64,000 nt of DNA from Chinchilla lanigera (GCF_000276665.1 NW_004955463.1:7646483-7710482), one strand, 5' to 3'. Shown: positions 45,803 to 56,352, counted from the stretch's first letter. The notes: generated from the sequence alone by a model not told the origin. Numbers and translations: made by a program.

Positions 45803-46387
45803 NNNNNNNNNNNNNNNNNNNNNNNNNNNNNNNNNNNNNNNNNNNNNNNNNNNNNNNNNNNNNNNNNNNNNNNNNNNNNNNNNNNNNNNNNNNNNNNNNN
45901 NNNNNNNNNNNNNNNNNNNNNNNNNNNNNNNNNNNNNNNNNNNNNNNNNNNNNNNNNNNNNNNNNNNNNNNNNNNNNNNNNNNNNNNNNNNNNNNNNNNN
46001 NNNNNNNNNNNNNNNNNNNNNNNNNNNNNNNNNNNNNNNNNNNNNNNNNNNNNNNNNNNNNNNNNNNNNNNNNNNNNNNNNNNNNNNNNNNNNNNNNNNN
46101 NNNNNNNNNNNNNNNNNNNNNNNNNNNNNNNNNNNNNNNNNNNNNNNNNNNNNNNNNNNNNNNNNNNNNNNNNNNNNNNNNNNNNNNNNNNNNNNNNNNN
46201 NNNNNNNNNNNNNNNNNNNNNNNNNNNNNNNNNNNNNNNNNNNNNNNNNNNNNNNNNNNNNNNNNNNNNNNNNNNNNNNNNNNNNNNNNNNNNNNNNNNN
46301 NNNNNNNNNNNNNNNNNNNNNNNNNNNNNNNNNNNNNNNNNNNNNNNNNNNNNNNNNNNNNNNNNNNNNNNNNNNNNNNNNNNNNNN
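45803..46387. other. Assembly gap (585 N)
   Basis: Unresolved bases flanked by GC-rich sequence on the left and a T-run on the right. Open frames reported across it are artefacts. Confidence 1.
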
Positions 46388-46921
46388 TTTTTTTTTTTAC
46401 AATGGAGCATTATTCAGCTATAAAGAAAGATAAACTCGAGGCTTTTATACGTAAATGGATGCAACTAGAGACCATACCCATAGGTGAAATAAATGAGACC
46501 CGCATGTGTAAACACTGTATTGTCTCCCTAGGGTAAGAATTTGAAAAAGTGAACAAAATCTGAAAGGCACAATAGATATTGTGAAAGGGAAAGAACTGCT
46601 CAATTGGAAAGAACAACTGGGATGAGGGCAAGGAGAAAAGAAAGAAAGAAGGAAAGGAAAAAGCTAGCTAAGATAATTGTACTACTAATTTCTATTGGTT
46701 TACTGAATGGAACAGTTAATGTTTACTTATTTGATCAATCCTCCCTACCTATATCTGGTAATCTGAGCAACTACTTTGAAGATAACAAGTAATACAACAA
46801 CCATTGTTAGTTTCTTATATCTTATTTTGAAATTCTGTATCATTTTTTAAAGTTTTTGTGTTGTTTTGTTTTTATTATTTTGTTTTTGTTCTTTTCTCTT
46901 TAAAATAAAATAAAAAAAAAA
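46388..46921 (+). pseudogene. L1 ORF2 C-terminus, 3' UTR and poly(A)
   Basis: After the gap, 46400-46536 encodes the L1 ORF2 tail (a Tyr-Ser-Ala-Ile-Lys-Lys landmark and a Trp-Met-Gln-Leu-Glu segment, ending in a stop). The 3' UTR follows, with a purine-rich stretch (46620-46665) and the unit that also occurs inverted at 22896 and in three versions at 35480-36601. It ends in an A-rich tail. This links the 3' UTR family firmly to L1. Confidence 0.85.
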
Positions 46922-47052
46922 TACCCTGGACATGGTGGAACAAGCCTATAATCCCAGCACTTGGGAGGCTGAGGCAGGATTATCGTTATGAGTTCGAGGC
47001 CAGCTGGGATACAAAGTGAGTTTAAGGCCAGCCTGAACTGTATAGTGAAACC
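46922..47052 (+). repeat. B1 SINE, left part (split by LTR)
   Basis: Sense B1 'ccctggacatggtggaacaagcc...gtatagtgaaacc' interrupted at 47052. The remaining '...aaaccctgcctcaaaa' and tail resume at 47439. Confidence 0.9.
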
Positions 47053-47438
47053 TGTAATGGATTATCCTGAATAAAGAACCGAGACCAGAATCCAAACTGG
47101 AATTTTAAGAGCCTTTATTAGCCGGGCCGGTGGCTGTCAGTCTGTTCTCCACGCAGGGGGATGCTGAGCAGCACAGACCCAAAGAAAGCTTGAGCTTTTA
47201 AACTTGAAAACCACATCCTGGTTGGCCCAGGTGAAAAATTTTTTGCAAGGGCAAAAAAGCGGAACCTGTCGGGTCCAGCAAGCAGGTGTTGCAAAGTTCA
47301 GAAAGTTCTTAGAAGCATACATTGTTTTCAAACTAAACTAACAATCAAGCACAGTTTCTCTTTCTTGGGTCAAACTGACATTTTTTTCCTCCATCCAATA
47401 GGCCAGTAATTGTTCATCTGTTTTATGTGTTCACCACA
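47053..47438 (-). mobile_element. Retroviral solo LTR inserted in a B1, TSD AAACC
   Basis: A 386-bp block, TGTAATGG...CACCACA, flanked by AAACC at 47048-47052 and 47439-47443. On the minus strand it has AATAAAGG (plus 47114-47121 region), then a U5-like stretch, so it is an LTR in minus orientation. No interior is present. It differs from the MaLR copies and from the provirus LTRs at 13430-16145. Its insertion into a B1 makes it one of the younger elements here. Confidence 0.85.
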
Positions 47439-47510
47439 AAACCCTGCCTCAAAAGGGCAAAAACAAAAAAACAAAAAAAACCCCAATAAAATAAAAAAAA
47501 TTTTTTCTCT
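47439..47510 (+). repeat. B1 SINE tail, right part
   Basis: The 'aaaccctgcctcaaaa' end of the interrupted B1 with its A-rich tail. Confidence 0.85.
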
Positions 47511-47561
47511 CTCTCTGTCAGATTTATTTTGTACATTTTCTTTTGAATTATCTATTATCTT

Positions 47562-47641
47562 TTGTTTTTGGTGCTGGGGTAGAACCCAGGGCCTTGCACA
47601 TTCTAAGCTTGTGCTCTACTCCTGAGTTATACACCCAGCTC
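47562..47641 (-). repeat. Old ID/B4-type SINE
   Basis: Antisense: 'ggtgctggggtagaacccagggccttgcac...gtgctctactcctgagttatac'. It has the older ID wording. Confidence 0.7.
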
Positions 47642-47826
47642 TTGAATTATATTTGTGTCATTCATCTGTAGAAAATAATTTATTTAGTTAGCTTATATGT
47701 AAGGCAGCTAGCTAGGAGAAGGGCCTGCAATAGCTTTGGGTGACCAGCCATACTGATAAAAATTAAAATAAGAACAGTGTACTAGAACTTTGGACAAAGA
47801 ATGAGCTTCTTTAGGCAATATGGGAT

Positions 47827-47975
47827 GCAGCTGACTCCCTACTAAAGGGAGTTCCATATGCTCCCTACTTAATGAGTTTTGAGGAATTTAAATGCATTAA
47901 TGCAGCCCGCTTCCTACTAAAGGGAGGTGTAGCCACTCCTTACTAAGCTCCTGAATTATGAGGAATTTAAAATGC
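47827..47975. repeat. Two-copy imperfect tandem repeat, about 75 bp
   Basis: 'gcagctgactccctactaaagggag...gaggaatttaaatgca' and 'gcagcccgcttcctactaaagggag...gaggaatttaaaatgca' follow each other. The arrangement resembles a U3 direct repeat of an LTR, but no LTR ends were identified. Confidence 0.75.
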
Positions 47976-48097
47976 AAAATAACCAGTTTTTTCTTTAAAA
48001 TCCCAGTTTCCCTTAAACACTACATGCAGAGGAACTAGGATAGAGCTTGAGTTTCAGTGGGTCATTCTAAATCCTCAGAGCCACCTGCGATAGGGGC

Positions 48098-48180
48098 ACG
48101 CGGCCTCCTGAGCTACATAGTGAGTTCAAGGCCAGCCTAAACTACACAGCAAGATCTGGTGTCTCAGTCAATCAATCAAT
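48098..48180 (+). repeat. Partial B1 SINE
   Basis: Only the 3' half is present: 'cctgagctacatagtgagttcaaggccagcc...ggtgtctcagtcaatcaatc'. A (TCAA)n-like tail follows. Confidence 0.75.
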
Positions 48181-49974
48181 GTAGTCTCAAAGAAGTAGAG
48201 TGTGGGACAGAGAAAGAGGGAGAGGGGAGAGGGGGACAGAAACAGAGAGAGAGATGTTACAGTTTGGAGCTGGGAATAGTTATGTGTTTTTGGTGGTGGA
48301 AATCTGTGGAATGTATAAATCTATAGGAAGTTCCATCTTGGTTTTGGTTTATGAAAAAAAGGATGGCTCACCCACAGAAAGATAATGATCTATTTTACAG
48401 GTGAAAGCCGTACGTTACACCATTTTTTAATGGGTAGTCTGAGATGTTTTACCTAAAAACATTCTTTGAATTCTCAATCTCAGGTTTCTGTCCTTTACCA
48501 GCTAAGCTAATTTAAGTACCCTTAAGGGATTTTAGGTGTGATGGGCCTAGAAAAAAAGAAGCATGAATAAACCTAGGGACTACAGAAACGGATAACCTTG
48601 GGTAACTGTGCCTTGCAGTTGCAGTCTTCCTAAAAGTACAATTTTTTAGTTATAATTTTGCTTATCTCCTTCCTATCTTTATTTCTTCTATCCTCCATCA
48701 TTCTCTCTTGAGACTTTGATCCTTTATTCTTAAGGGGTGCAGAAGGGTTGAAGGTCATCTTATAACCGCTTAAAGCAAAGAAGAGACATTGATTAGGCAA
48801 TTCTTTCTGATGTCTGGTAATTTTAGATAGAATGCCCCATGTAATATATGAAAAATTGTAATGAGGTTTTGGGACTCTGGAAAGTGTTATCTATCTCCAG
48901 TGCTAGTTTACTTTTGTTCTTGGAAGACAGAAGCCAGAGGCTGATTATCTTAATCTAATCAGATTTTGAGTTGTTTTATCAATTGCAGGGACCGGCTTTT
49001 CCTGATTCTTTCAGAAGAGTGAGAGATTCTTTTTGCAGTAATGCTTTCCTTCAGTGTAAATGGCATGTATCAGACCATGCACTCTTTTCCAAATCACTTG
49101 CTTTGAGTGAAGAAATACTATTTACACAGTGGCTTTGGCCAAAATTATATTATGGTCCCTGGATTTCCTGGGTGGTAGATTACACTGGTCACTTTTAATC
49201 AACTAGATGTGGCAAGGGTAGAGGAATCACCTTGATTATTAGGTTGAAACAATACAACCTAAGTGTGTGTGTGAACCTCGTGGTAGATTCAGAATGTTCA
49301 GTAGGTAGAAAAAATTCAGGGAGAGACTATAGCCCACCAAACAGGCTGACTTTAAAGAACATTAAATCAAGCCTTGGGAAATCTGAATTCTAGCTTTGAC
49401 CTTGCTACTAATTGTAATACATAGGTCTAAGTAATGTACATCTTATTTCTAAACTTGAAAGTCACAGTAAAGTGAAGGAGTAGGATTATGTCAATGATTT
49501 GCAGACCATGTCCCATACAGAGGTGCTTCCATATTTCCCTGGACCAAAGGGAATCCTTTTTATTTCAGCAGAATAACCTCATTGTCTTTGGGGGCTCTGC
49601 ATAAATTTTCACCTGAGTAGATGATTTCTAGAGAAATATTTTAAGAATTTATAAATGAAATTATTTTAAATACTTTGTTTTATTCTTTTATATATGGAAT
49701 AGTCCAAATATACTGTTTCTGCTTACTTTTGAGTTTTTGAAAAAAAAAAACCCTCTTCAATCATCACCCTAATCTCTCAAATAAAAATAGTGATTTTATG
49801 TTTTAGAAGAAAAACATACGACTCAAAACTATATGATGGTACAATGTAATATGTCCAGATTTTGCAAGCATATGACATAAATAAGAGAAAGATGATTAAA
49901 TAACTTTCCTTACATGGTAAGATTATAAAACATTAGTGCTTAGCTGATATTTTGGAAAGGGTGTGGTAGGTAAA
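48181..49974. other. Unassigned sequence
   Basis: No splice-supported exon or named repeat. There is a short GA-rich tract at 48201-48256. Confidence 0.3.
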
Positions 49975-49982
49975 ATTCTATT

Positions 49983-50042
49983 ATAATTCCTAAATTTCCT
50001 GGATGATGGGATATAATTCCTAAATTTCCTGGATGATGGGAT
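49983..50042. repeat. 30-bp tandem duplication
   Basis: 'ataattcctaaatttcctggatgatggg' is present twice with no differences, a recent local duplication within the MLT1. Confidence 0.9.
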
Positions 50043-50045
50043 ATA

Positions 50046-50075
50046 TTCATATTGGATATTCATATCCAATATGAA
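50046..50075. repeat. Perfect palindrome, 14-bp arms
   Basis: TTCATATTGGATAT then TC then ATATCCAATATGAA: arms are exact reverse complements. It lies next to the 30-bp duplication and is able to extrude as a hairpin. Confidence 0.95.
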
Positions 50076-50429
50076 TGTAGGTGCTGATTAGAGAGATTTT
50101 CCAGATGCAATTAAAGTTCCAAAACTTTTGACTTTAAAAGGGAGACATTATCTGAGAGAGCCTGAACCCTTTAAATCTGGGTCACAGACAGAAGAAGACA
50201 AAGAGTTGAAGCCTGAGGAGGATCGAACATGTGAGAATTTCTCCATTGCTGATTTGAAGATTCAAGAGACCGTATGGCAAGGAGTGCAGGCTTTGAAGAG
50301 CTAAGAGCAGCCCTGGCTAACTGCCAGCAGGGAATCAGGGACTGTGGGTCCTACTACTGCGGGCAACTGAATTCTGCCACCAAGGCAGAAAATGTATTGA
50401 GAGATGTATTGATATGTACTTGCTCTCCC

Positions 50430-50925
50430 ATAATGTTACAATAGACAGGGTGGATAAGACAACAGAAATTTGCTTTTTCACAGCTCTAGAGGCTGGAAGT
50501 TCAGAATCAAGGTGCTGGCAGGGTTGGTTTCTGATCTTTAAAGTAGTTTTCACTTGTGAAATCTTCCATTTTATGTTATTAAATTGAATAACTCAGCCAT
50601 AGCTATTTTACATTTTATGTTGACAAGTTCGATATTTGGCTTTCCTGCGCCTCTCCTCCTGGCTTATGGTTGGCAGCCTTCCTGTCCTGTCTTCATCTGG
50701 CCTTTCCCCTGGCCATGTGTGTTAGGTGGAGGGAGACTATGGAGTGGGGTGGAGACACTTTTGATGTTGTCTCTTTTTATAAAAACACTCGTCTAATCAG
50801 ACTAGGCCCTAGGCTTGTGACCTCATTTATCCTTATTTATTTCTTTACAGACTTTATCTCCAAATGCAGTTACGCTGAGGGTCAGGGTTTCAACACATTA
50901 ATCCATAAAGAAGATGACCTTGAGC
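50430..50925 (-). mobile_element. Old MLT1 LTR nested in another MLT1
   Basis: Antisense MLT1: 'aacagaaatttgctttttcacagctctagaggctggaagttc...ggtgctggcagggttgg' to 'ctaggcttgtgacctcatttatcc...ctttatctccaaatgcagttac'. It lies between the two halves of the sense MLT1. Confidence 0.75.
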
Positions 50926-50929
50926 TCTA

Positions 50930-51090
50930 GTATTTCAGTCTGGGCCCGCACTGTGGTTTCAGCCCAGTGACACTCTGAGCCGAGAATCCAGCCTGGCCAA
51001 CTCTGGCTTCTCAGACCTCCAGAAATATGAAGTAATAAATTTGTGCCACTAGTTGGCAACTTGTTACAAAGTAATAGAAAATCCTGATAG
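50930..51090 (+). mobile_element. Old MLT1 LTR, right part
   Basis: The closing portion of the sense MLT1: 'ccgagaatccagcctggccaactctggcttctcagacctccagaa...gtaataaatttgtgcc...gtaatagaaaatcctgatag'. Confidence 0.7.
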
Positions 51091-51309
51091 TCTCATCTAG
51101 AAATTTTAGACTAACCTCATTTTACTCATGAAGAAAGTTGTGCCCAGAAATTGTGCCCACAGAGTCAGCTGATCTGTGACCATTTAAAGCAGAAGGGAGA
51201 CAAGGACTCCAAAAAAATTGCCTCAGTCTGGGCTTCTTCCACTCTAGCTGTTACTTCTTAGCCTCCTGCTGATGTAGCCAAGTAGTATTTTAAGAAATTA
51301 ATTAACTAA

Positions 51310-51446
51310 TTAATATTTTGAGACAGGGTCTCACCATGTATTTCAGGCTGCCATTAAAATCATTGTAGCCCAGGCTAGCCTTTATCCTCCTGCCTCAGCC
51401 TCCTGAGTGCTGGGATTATAGGTATGTGTCACCATGCCTAGCAGAT
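51310..51446 (-). repeat. B1-like SINE
   Basis: Antisense: 'ttttgagacagggtctcaccatg...gtgctgggattataggtatgtgtcaccatgcc'. It has a short insertion ('gccattaaaatcat') in the middle. Confidence 0.8.
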
Positions 51447-51669
51447 TTATTCTGAAAAAAAAAAAAAAAAAAATCAACAACAATCACCACCGTTAAACAA
51501 AACACTTCTGCCTCAAAATCCCCTCCTTCTGTTTCTAGAGCTTTGTCGAGGTCCCTAGAAAAGCAGGGTCCCTGTTCAATTTGTAAAGGCCTCTGAGACT
51601 CAGGAATTTCCATTGTCATTCACTCCAACTTCTAGAAAGTTCTTCCTTCTGGTGCATTTATATGCAGGG

Positions 51670-51810
51670 TTTACACAAGTGGGGCCCACAGGCCACCTCT
51701 AGTTGAGTCATTTAGGGTGCCTGTTAAAAATGCTCATTCCTGGGCCCTGCCCTGAGAGACTGTGACTCAGGGATGCTGACGTCTGTGAGAGTTGAGAAAC
51801 ATGGCTGTTT
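51670..51810 (+). mobile_element. hAT-Charlie (MER5-like) fragment, tentative
   Basis: 'gtgcctgttaaaaatgctcattcctgggccctgccctgagagactgtgactcaggg' matches the general wording of MER5-type elements, with a 'gagttgagaaac' end. It is short and diverged. Confidence 0.45.
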
Positions 51811-53059
51811 ACGCGGCGGTGTGTGCCCTTTCCTACTTCCTGACTCCTCAGAAGAGATGGAGAACATCTGCTTATCATTCTGTGCATAATGGACCATAGC
51901 ATAATTTTGATTACCTCATTCCCACAAGACTCCAGTAAGATGGTTTATCTTATCATCACTGGAGAGTGTCCAATGTTAGGAACCTTAGAGTCTTACCTCA
52001 GCATTTTGCCTGGTTCCCCCAGGCTGCCAGCATTTCATTGTTCCCTTTGCTTTGCAGGCTCCAGCCAAGCCCTTTATTGCCAAAGAAGAAAGGTTATTAG
52101 AAAACCCGTGTATTACCTCAATGATTCAGACTCTTCTGTTAACTATTTGGGGTTAATATATAAAGATCCTGACTGCTTTTCAAGTGCTGTTAATATGAAA
52201 AGATTTATGTTTCACACGGGGTCAAGAATTTGGACTTGATCTCTTCCTTAGATGTTGAGGGGAAATCCCTATACATTTTGTTAGAAACAAATTAGTATTT
52301 TCACCTATCAATATGAAGGAGGCTGTTCTCAGTCTGTACCTTAAATGATACAAGTCTCTGCTCATCCTCCTTTATTTGGTTCCTTTTGTCAAGGTCCTTG
52401 TTGTCTGTTTGGGCACATGGTCACTCAAAGTTCATTGGTCAGTTATGTTTATTATACAACAAAAGTAACAAATCTCAGGGATTTGAATGCCGTATGATGC
52501 TTTGGGTCCAAAGGTGACTTTCCTTTGAGTGGAAGAATTATTCTACTATGAGCTATTCTGTTTGGTATTAATTCAATTTTCAGATAACATTCTGTCATTC
52601 AGGATACATTTATGGGCAGAGTTTGGATTTTAGGATACCAAACTGAATACCCTAGTTCTTCATAAAACTAAAGTGTGTACCCAGAGTAAGTTCATGAGAT
52701 AGAAAAATCAAACTGTTTTTCCTGCTGTCACACTCAACCCAGAACCCTTCTCTGAACAGATGTGTGTATTCTCACACCAACCAACTTTCTGATGGCAGAT
52801 GGGTATTTGATCATATAATTCAATTCTGATACTTGGAATTAGCTCAGACAAAACAAGTCAAAGCCTCAGTCTCACAAGGACGCCTCTACTTCAGATGACA
52901 ACTATAAGTCTGTACCTCTGGCAGCCAGTACCCATCCTAGGGCTACCCAGGAGCTCATCTAAAACATTTATCACTTCTGAGATTCCAAGGGATGGATCTA
53001 TATGTCTCTATCTAGCTGTATCTCTCTATATGTCTTATTATAAATCACAACATCACAGA
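51811..53059. other. Unassigned sequence
   Basis: The 116-codon open frame at 51889-52239 has no splice sites or recognised motif. No named repeat is seen. Confidence 0.3.
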
Positions 53060-53596
53060 AGGTTTCCTGCCTAGGGAGACACTGAGTGACTACTTTTGAG
53101 GTGGGAGACTGGGGAATAGCAATGTGGCTGGGCACAACCTCAAAGAGACTTGTTAACAAGAGGCTTGTTAACCACGGGCGCAGAATAGCAGCTCCCAAGC
53201 CTGACATGAGGGCAAGCCGAGCCCTGCACCCAGCTCCAGCCTTCTGACACTAGAATACGTCTAACCTGGCACCTGATACCTGTCTTCTAGCATGAGACCA
53301 AGTCAGATCACCTGGATCAATATAAAAAGACAGAGATATAAAAAGACTGCAGCAGCTGACTTTGCTGCTGCCGTCCTCTTGTTTGTGCAGTGCTTCATTC
53401 TGCTTGTAGGATGTATCTTCTCATTTTCCTTCAAAGCACCCTTTTCTCCTTGGGTACTGATTTTGTGCTTCTTTCCCTTTTCTTCTTCATATTTTTGCTC
53501 TAAATAAATGTTAATCTTTCACATTCACCAGTTGTTCCTGTCAGTTCATTGATCAGGGCAATAAGAACCTGGGAAACACTCCTGGTCCCTACAACA
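53060..53596 (+). mobile_element. Class I-like LTR, 3' portion clear
   Basis: The segment contains a TATAAAAAG box (53323-53345 has two), a pyrimidine-rich stretch, 'ctctaaataaatgttaatc' (polyadenylation signal) and ends '...ctggtccctacaaca', an LTR-like CA end. No interior follows. The left boundary could not be set. Confidence 0.45.
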
Positions 53597-53653
53597 CCCA
53601 CTTTGACACTGTGTGCCTAAACTTGTTTATTTTTATTAATTCTATGGAAATGG

Positions 53654-54154
53654 TGTAATGGCTTGTGTCTAGATGCTCCCCCACAAAGCCCCATGCCTCA
53701 TAGGTGAGAGTTTGGGGAGGTAGTTCGATCTAGGTGTGTGATGTGGGAATAAGGGTGTGTGATTACTTAATTAGTCCACTGATTGGTGTAGCACAGTTCT
53801 GGGTGTGGGTAATGGGAAGGCCCACCCTGGGCGTGGGTGGCACTGCCTGAAATCCGGATAGCCTGGAAGGGATAAAAGGGAGCAGCTTCTGCTGCTTCTG
53901 CTGCTTCTGCTGCTTCTGCTGCTTCTGCTTCTGCTGCTGCTGCTGCTGCTTACTTGCTCACTGCCTTGCTGTCTTTTGGCTGCTTGCCACAGACTGTTTC
54001 TCCTCTGTGATTCCCCCCTGCCATGTCATTCTGCACTGGACTCAGCCAACTATGAACTGAAACTTTTACAAACTGTGAGTTGAAATAAGTCTTTCCACCT
54101 TTGACTTTGGGCATTGGGTATTTTGTCTCAGCAATGAGAAAAGTAACTAAGACA
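53654..54154 (+). mobile_element. ERVL-MaLR solo LTR, TSD AATGG, with CTG/CTT repeat
   Basis: A 501-bp sense LTR, TGTAATGGCTTG...AACTAAGACA, with 5-bp duplication AATGG at 53649-53653 and 54155-54159. A TATA-like 'gggataaaaggg' (53870-53881) is followed at once by a (CTTCTG)n/(CTG)n array. This is the longest MaLR copy in the window because of that array. Confidence 0.95.
53884..53951. repeat. (CTTCTG)n/(CTG)n array within LTR
   Basis: CTTCTG units turning into pure CTG, directly downstream of the LTR TATA box. Confidence 0.95.
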
Positions 54155-54333
54155 AATGGCCTCAGCTGCTTTGAGCTAGAGTAAAGTTCAATGGTTTTTA
54201 CAGCAATCTTTTACATATTTCTCCACCCTCCAGAAACATTGATCTTTTCTTATTATTCATTGCTCAAATATATGCTCCTGTGGTGTGTGTTGTGATGAGC
54301 CACCCATATCCCCTCTTCTATTCTGAGGCCCTT

Positions 54334-54668
54334 TTACAGTATGAATCTAAATGTCCCCTGAAATCCATACGTGAAAGGCTTTGTTCTTAGCCCGTGGCAC
54401 TATGGGAAGATGGCGGAACCTGTAAGAAGTGGGGCCTAGTGGAAAGAAGCGAGGTTCCTGGGGGTGGCCTTGAAGAGGATTGGGGGACCTTGGCTCCTTC
54501 CTATCTTTTTGCTTCCTGGCTGCTGTGAGGTGAAGGGCTCCATCTGCCACGTGCTGTGGTCATGATGCGCTGTGCAGCAGGGCCCGAGGGCCACGGTCTG
54601 CTACCTTTCTTCGCTTTGAGTTGATTTGTCTCAGCCTTTGTCGTGGTGATGGAAAGCTGATTCACATG
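54334..54668 (+). mobile_element. MaLR LTR, another subfamily
   Basis: Sense: 'acagtatgaatctaaatgtcccctgaaatccatacgtgaaagg', 'gaagtggggcctagtggaaag' and a diverged end 'gtttgtctcagcctttgtcgtggtgatggaaagctgattcac'-like. It is related to the copy at 31732 rather than to 53654. Confidence 0.7.
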
Positions 54669-55146
54669 CTTCATTTCTCTAGCTGCCAGAAGTGCTGGCA
54701 CATCGTAGTTCATAGCCCCTTCTCTCTTTGGGAGTTGTGGACTGATGGGAGCTGCTTAAAAGTCGCAGCTTTTGGGATACGTGGACGCAGTCTGTGATCA
54801 GTGACTGTTCAATGTGGAGATCACAAGACATGGACAGCTGCTTCAGTTTGGCAAAACTGAAGCTCCAATCTCAGGTCCAGAGCTGAGGCCTCCTAAGATC
54901 TCCCTCTTGAGAAACTTAAAGGCTGCAATGGATGGTAGGAGTCACAGAACAGGACTTGATGATAAATGGAATCAGCTGACACTGCTTAATCACAGAGAAA
55001 ACATAGCAAGGGATAAAATTGCAATTATTGTAACGAGCAGGATTGTAACTAGCAGGAGGGTTGAAATGGTAGCCACTTCTATGGCAGAGAACTATTGTTA
55101 GAAAGGCCACCTTGTTACAAAGGCCAATGTGAATGCCTATCAGCAA
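54669..55146. other. Unassigned sequence
   Basis: The plus-strand open stretch 54814-55101 has no splice or motif support. No repeat recognised. Confidence 0.3.
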
Positions 55147-55158
55147 GGTTATTGCTTT

Positions 55159-55253
55159 TTTTGTTTTTGTTTTTCTTCCGGTACCAGGAATTGAACTCAC
55201 GCCGTTGCGCTAGCTAGGCAGGCGCTGTGCCACTGAGCTAAACCTCCAGCCCC
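55159..55253 (-). repeat. ID SINE with 12-bp target-site duplication
   Basis: Antisense ID ('cttccggtaccaggaattgaactcacgcc ... gctgtgccactgagctaaacctcc'). GGTTATTGCTTT is repeated at 55147-55158 and 55254-55265. Confidence 0.95.
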
Positions 55254-55420
55254 GGTTATTGCTTTATTAAATAATCTTTGCCCAAGTTTTGGACTGAGTA
55301 ATTTCTTAGACATTGACTAAAGGAGAAAGTGTTTCCTATGAGGAAGAAAGCTGACATAAAATGGCAAGTATATACATTAATGAAGTTCCAAGTTCTTTTA
55401 AAAAGATCCCATTTACTCAG

Positions 55421-55753
55421 TACATCAGCTACTTTTCATTGCTGAGACAAAATATCTAACACCCAAAATTAAAAGAGGAAAGATTTCTTAGCTCACAGTT
55501 TGTAGATGTTTCAGTCAATAATCAGCTGGCTCCAAGGCAGGGTAATGTGGAGAGACAGTCCATGGAGGGCAGAAAATAGCAAAGCAACAAGGGATGCCTA
55601 GAACTATTTCTGCCCCCTTTATCTTGTGCAGGCTACTTAGGGTGGGGAGCACTCACACCCATCATCCTAGTGCCTTTGATCCTCACATTACATCATGAAT
55701 CAATCCTAGCATCACACACTCTTTGGGAGGACATCTAGATACAAGCTATAACA
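55421..55753 (-). mobile_element. ERVL-MaLR solo LTR, TSD CTCAG
   Basis: A 333-bp LTR with the 5-bp duplication CTCAG at 55416-55420 and 55754-55758. The body matches the TGTCTTAG/CATAACA subfamily ('gacaaaatatctaacacccaaaattaaaagagg'). Confidence 0.9.
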
Positions 55754-55910
55754 CTCAGGTAGCTCTACACTGAGGAAACTCTACATTGTGGAATGTGGGC
55801 TACCTCAACATTTTAAAGACAACTGGGCCCAGGTTCCAAGGTGACACTGATGTCTGGGGACCAAAAGGTTTATGATGATAGCTACCAGTTCGAATGATGG
55901 TGTATGATGC

Positions 55911-56352
55911 TGTGTTAGTCAGGTTTGCATTGCTATGAGAAAATACCTGACATAAACAACTTAAAGGAGGAAAGATTTATTTGGGTTCATTATTTCAGAG
56001 GTTTCAGTCCATTATCAGCGGGCTCTATTGCTTCTTGGCCTGTGGTGAGATAGAATGTCACTGAGGCAGGGTGTGGCAGAGGTAAGCTGCTCACCATGGC
56101 AGCCAGGAAGCAGAAAGGGTAAAAGCTAGAGAGAAAGGGGCCAGGGACTGGATATCATCTCCAGGGTCACACCCCTATGATCTACTCCCTTCTGCAAGGC
56201 CCCACTTATGTTTCCACTCCCAGCGAATGCCATCCAATTATGATCTTGTCAATCAACGTATCCTCTGATAAAGCCAGAGCCCTCATGAACCAATCACCTT
56301 CCTAAAGCTCATCAGTGGGCCTTTGGGGACACTTTGGATCCAAACTACAACA
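55911..56352 (-). mobile_element. ERVL-MaLR solo LTR
   Basis: TGTGTTAG at the left, 'ccatggcagccaggaagcagaaagg' in the body and '...tttggatccaaactacaaca' at the right. No clean duplication. It is about 440 bp, like the copy at 7506. Confidence 0.85.

Larger units (their letters stand above)
49975..50400 (+). mobile_element. Old MLT1 LTR, left part
   Basis: Sense MLT1 order: 'gatgggatat...ttagagagattttccagatgcaattaaag', 'gggagacattatctgagagagcctgaaccc', 'gtcacagacagaagaagac' and 'ctgccagcagggaatcaggg'. An antisense MLT1 interrupts it, and the end resumes at about 50930. Confidence 0.75.

Noticed and set aside
45685..46536. 283-codon open frame and its minus-strand counterpart
   Set aside because: They exist only because unresolved N bases are read as open. 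Just the last 45 or so codons are real sequence, and those are the L1 ORF2 tail.
51889..52239. 116-codon plus-strand open frame
   Set aside because: No acceptor or donor at its edges, no recognised motif, and a length compatible with chance in 64 kb.
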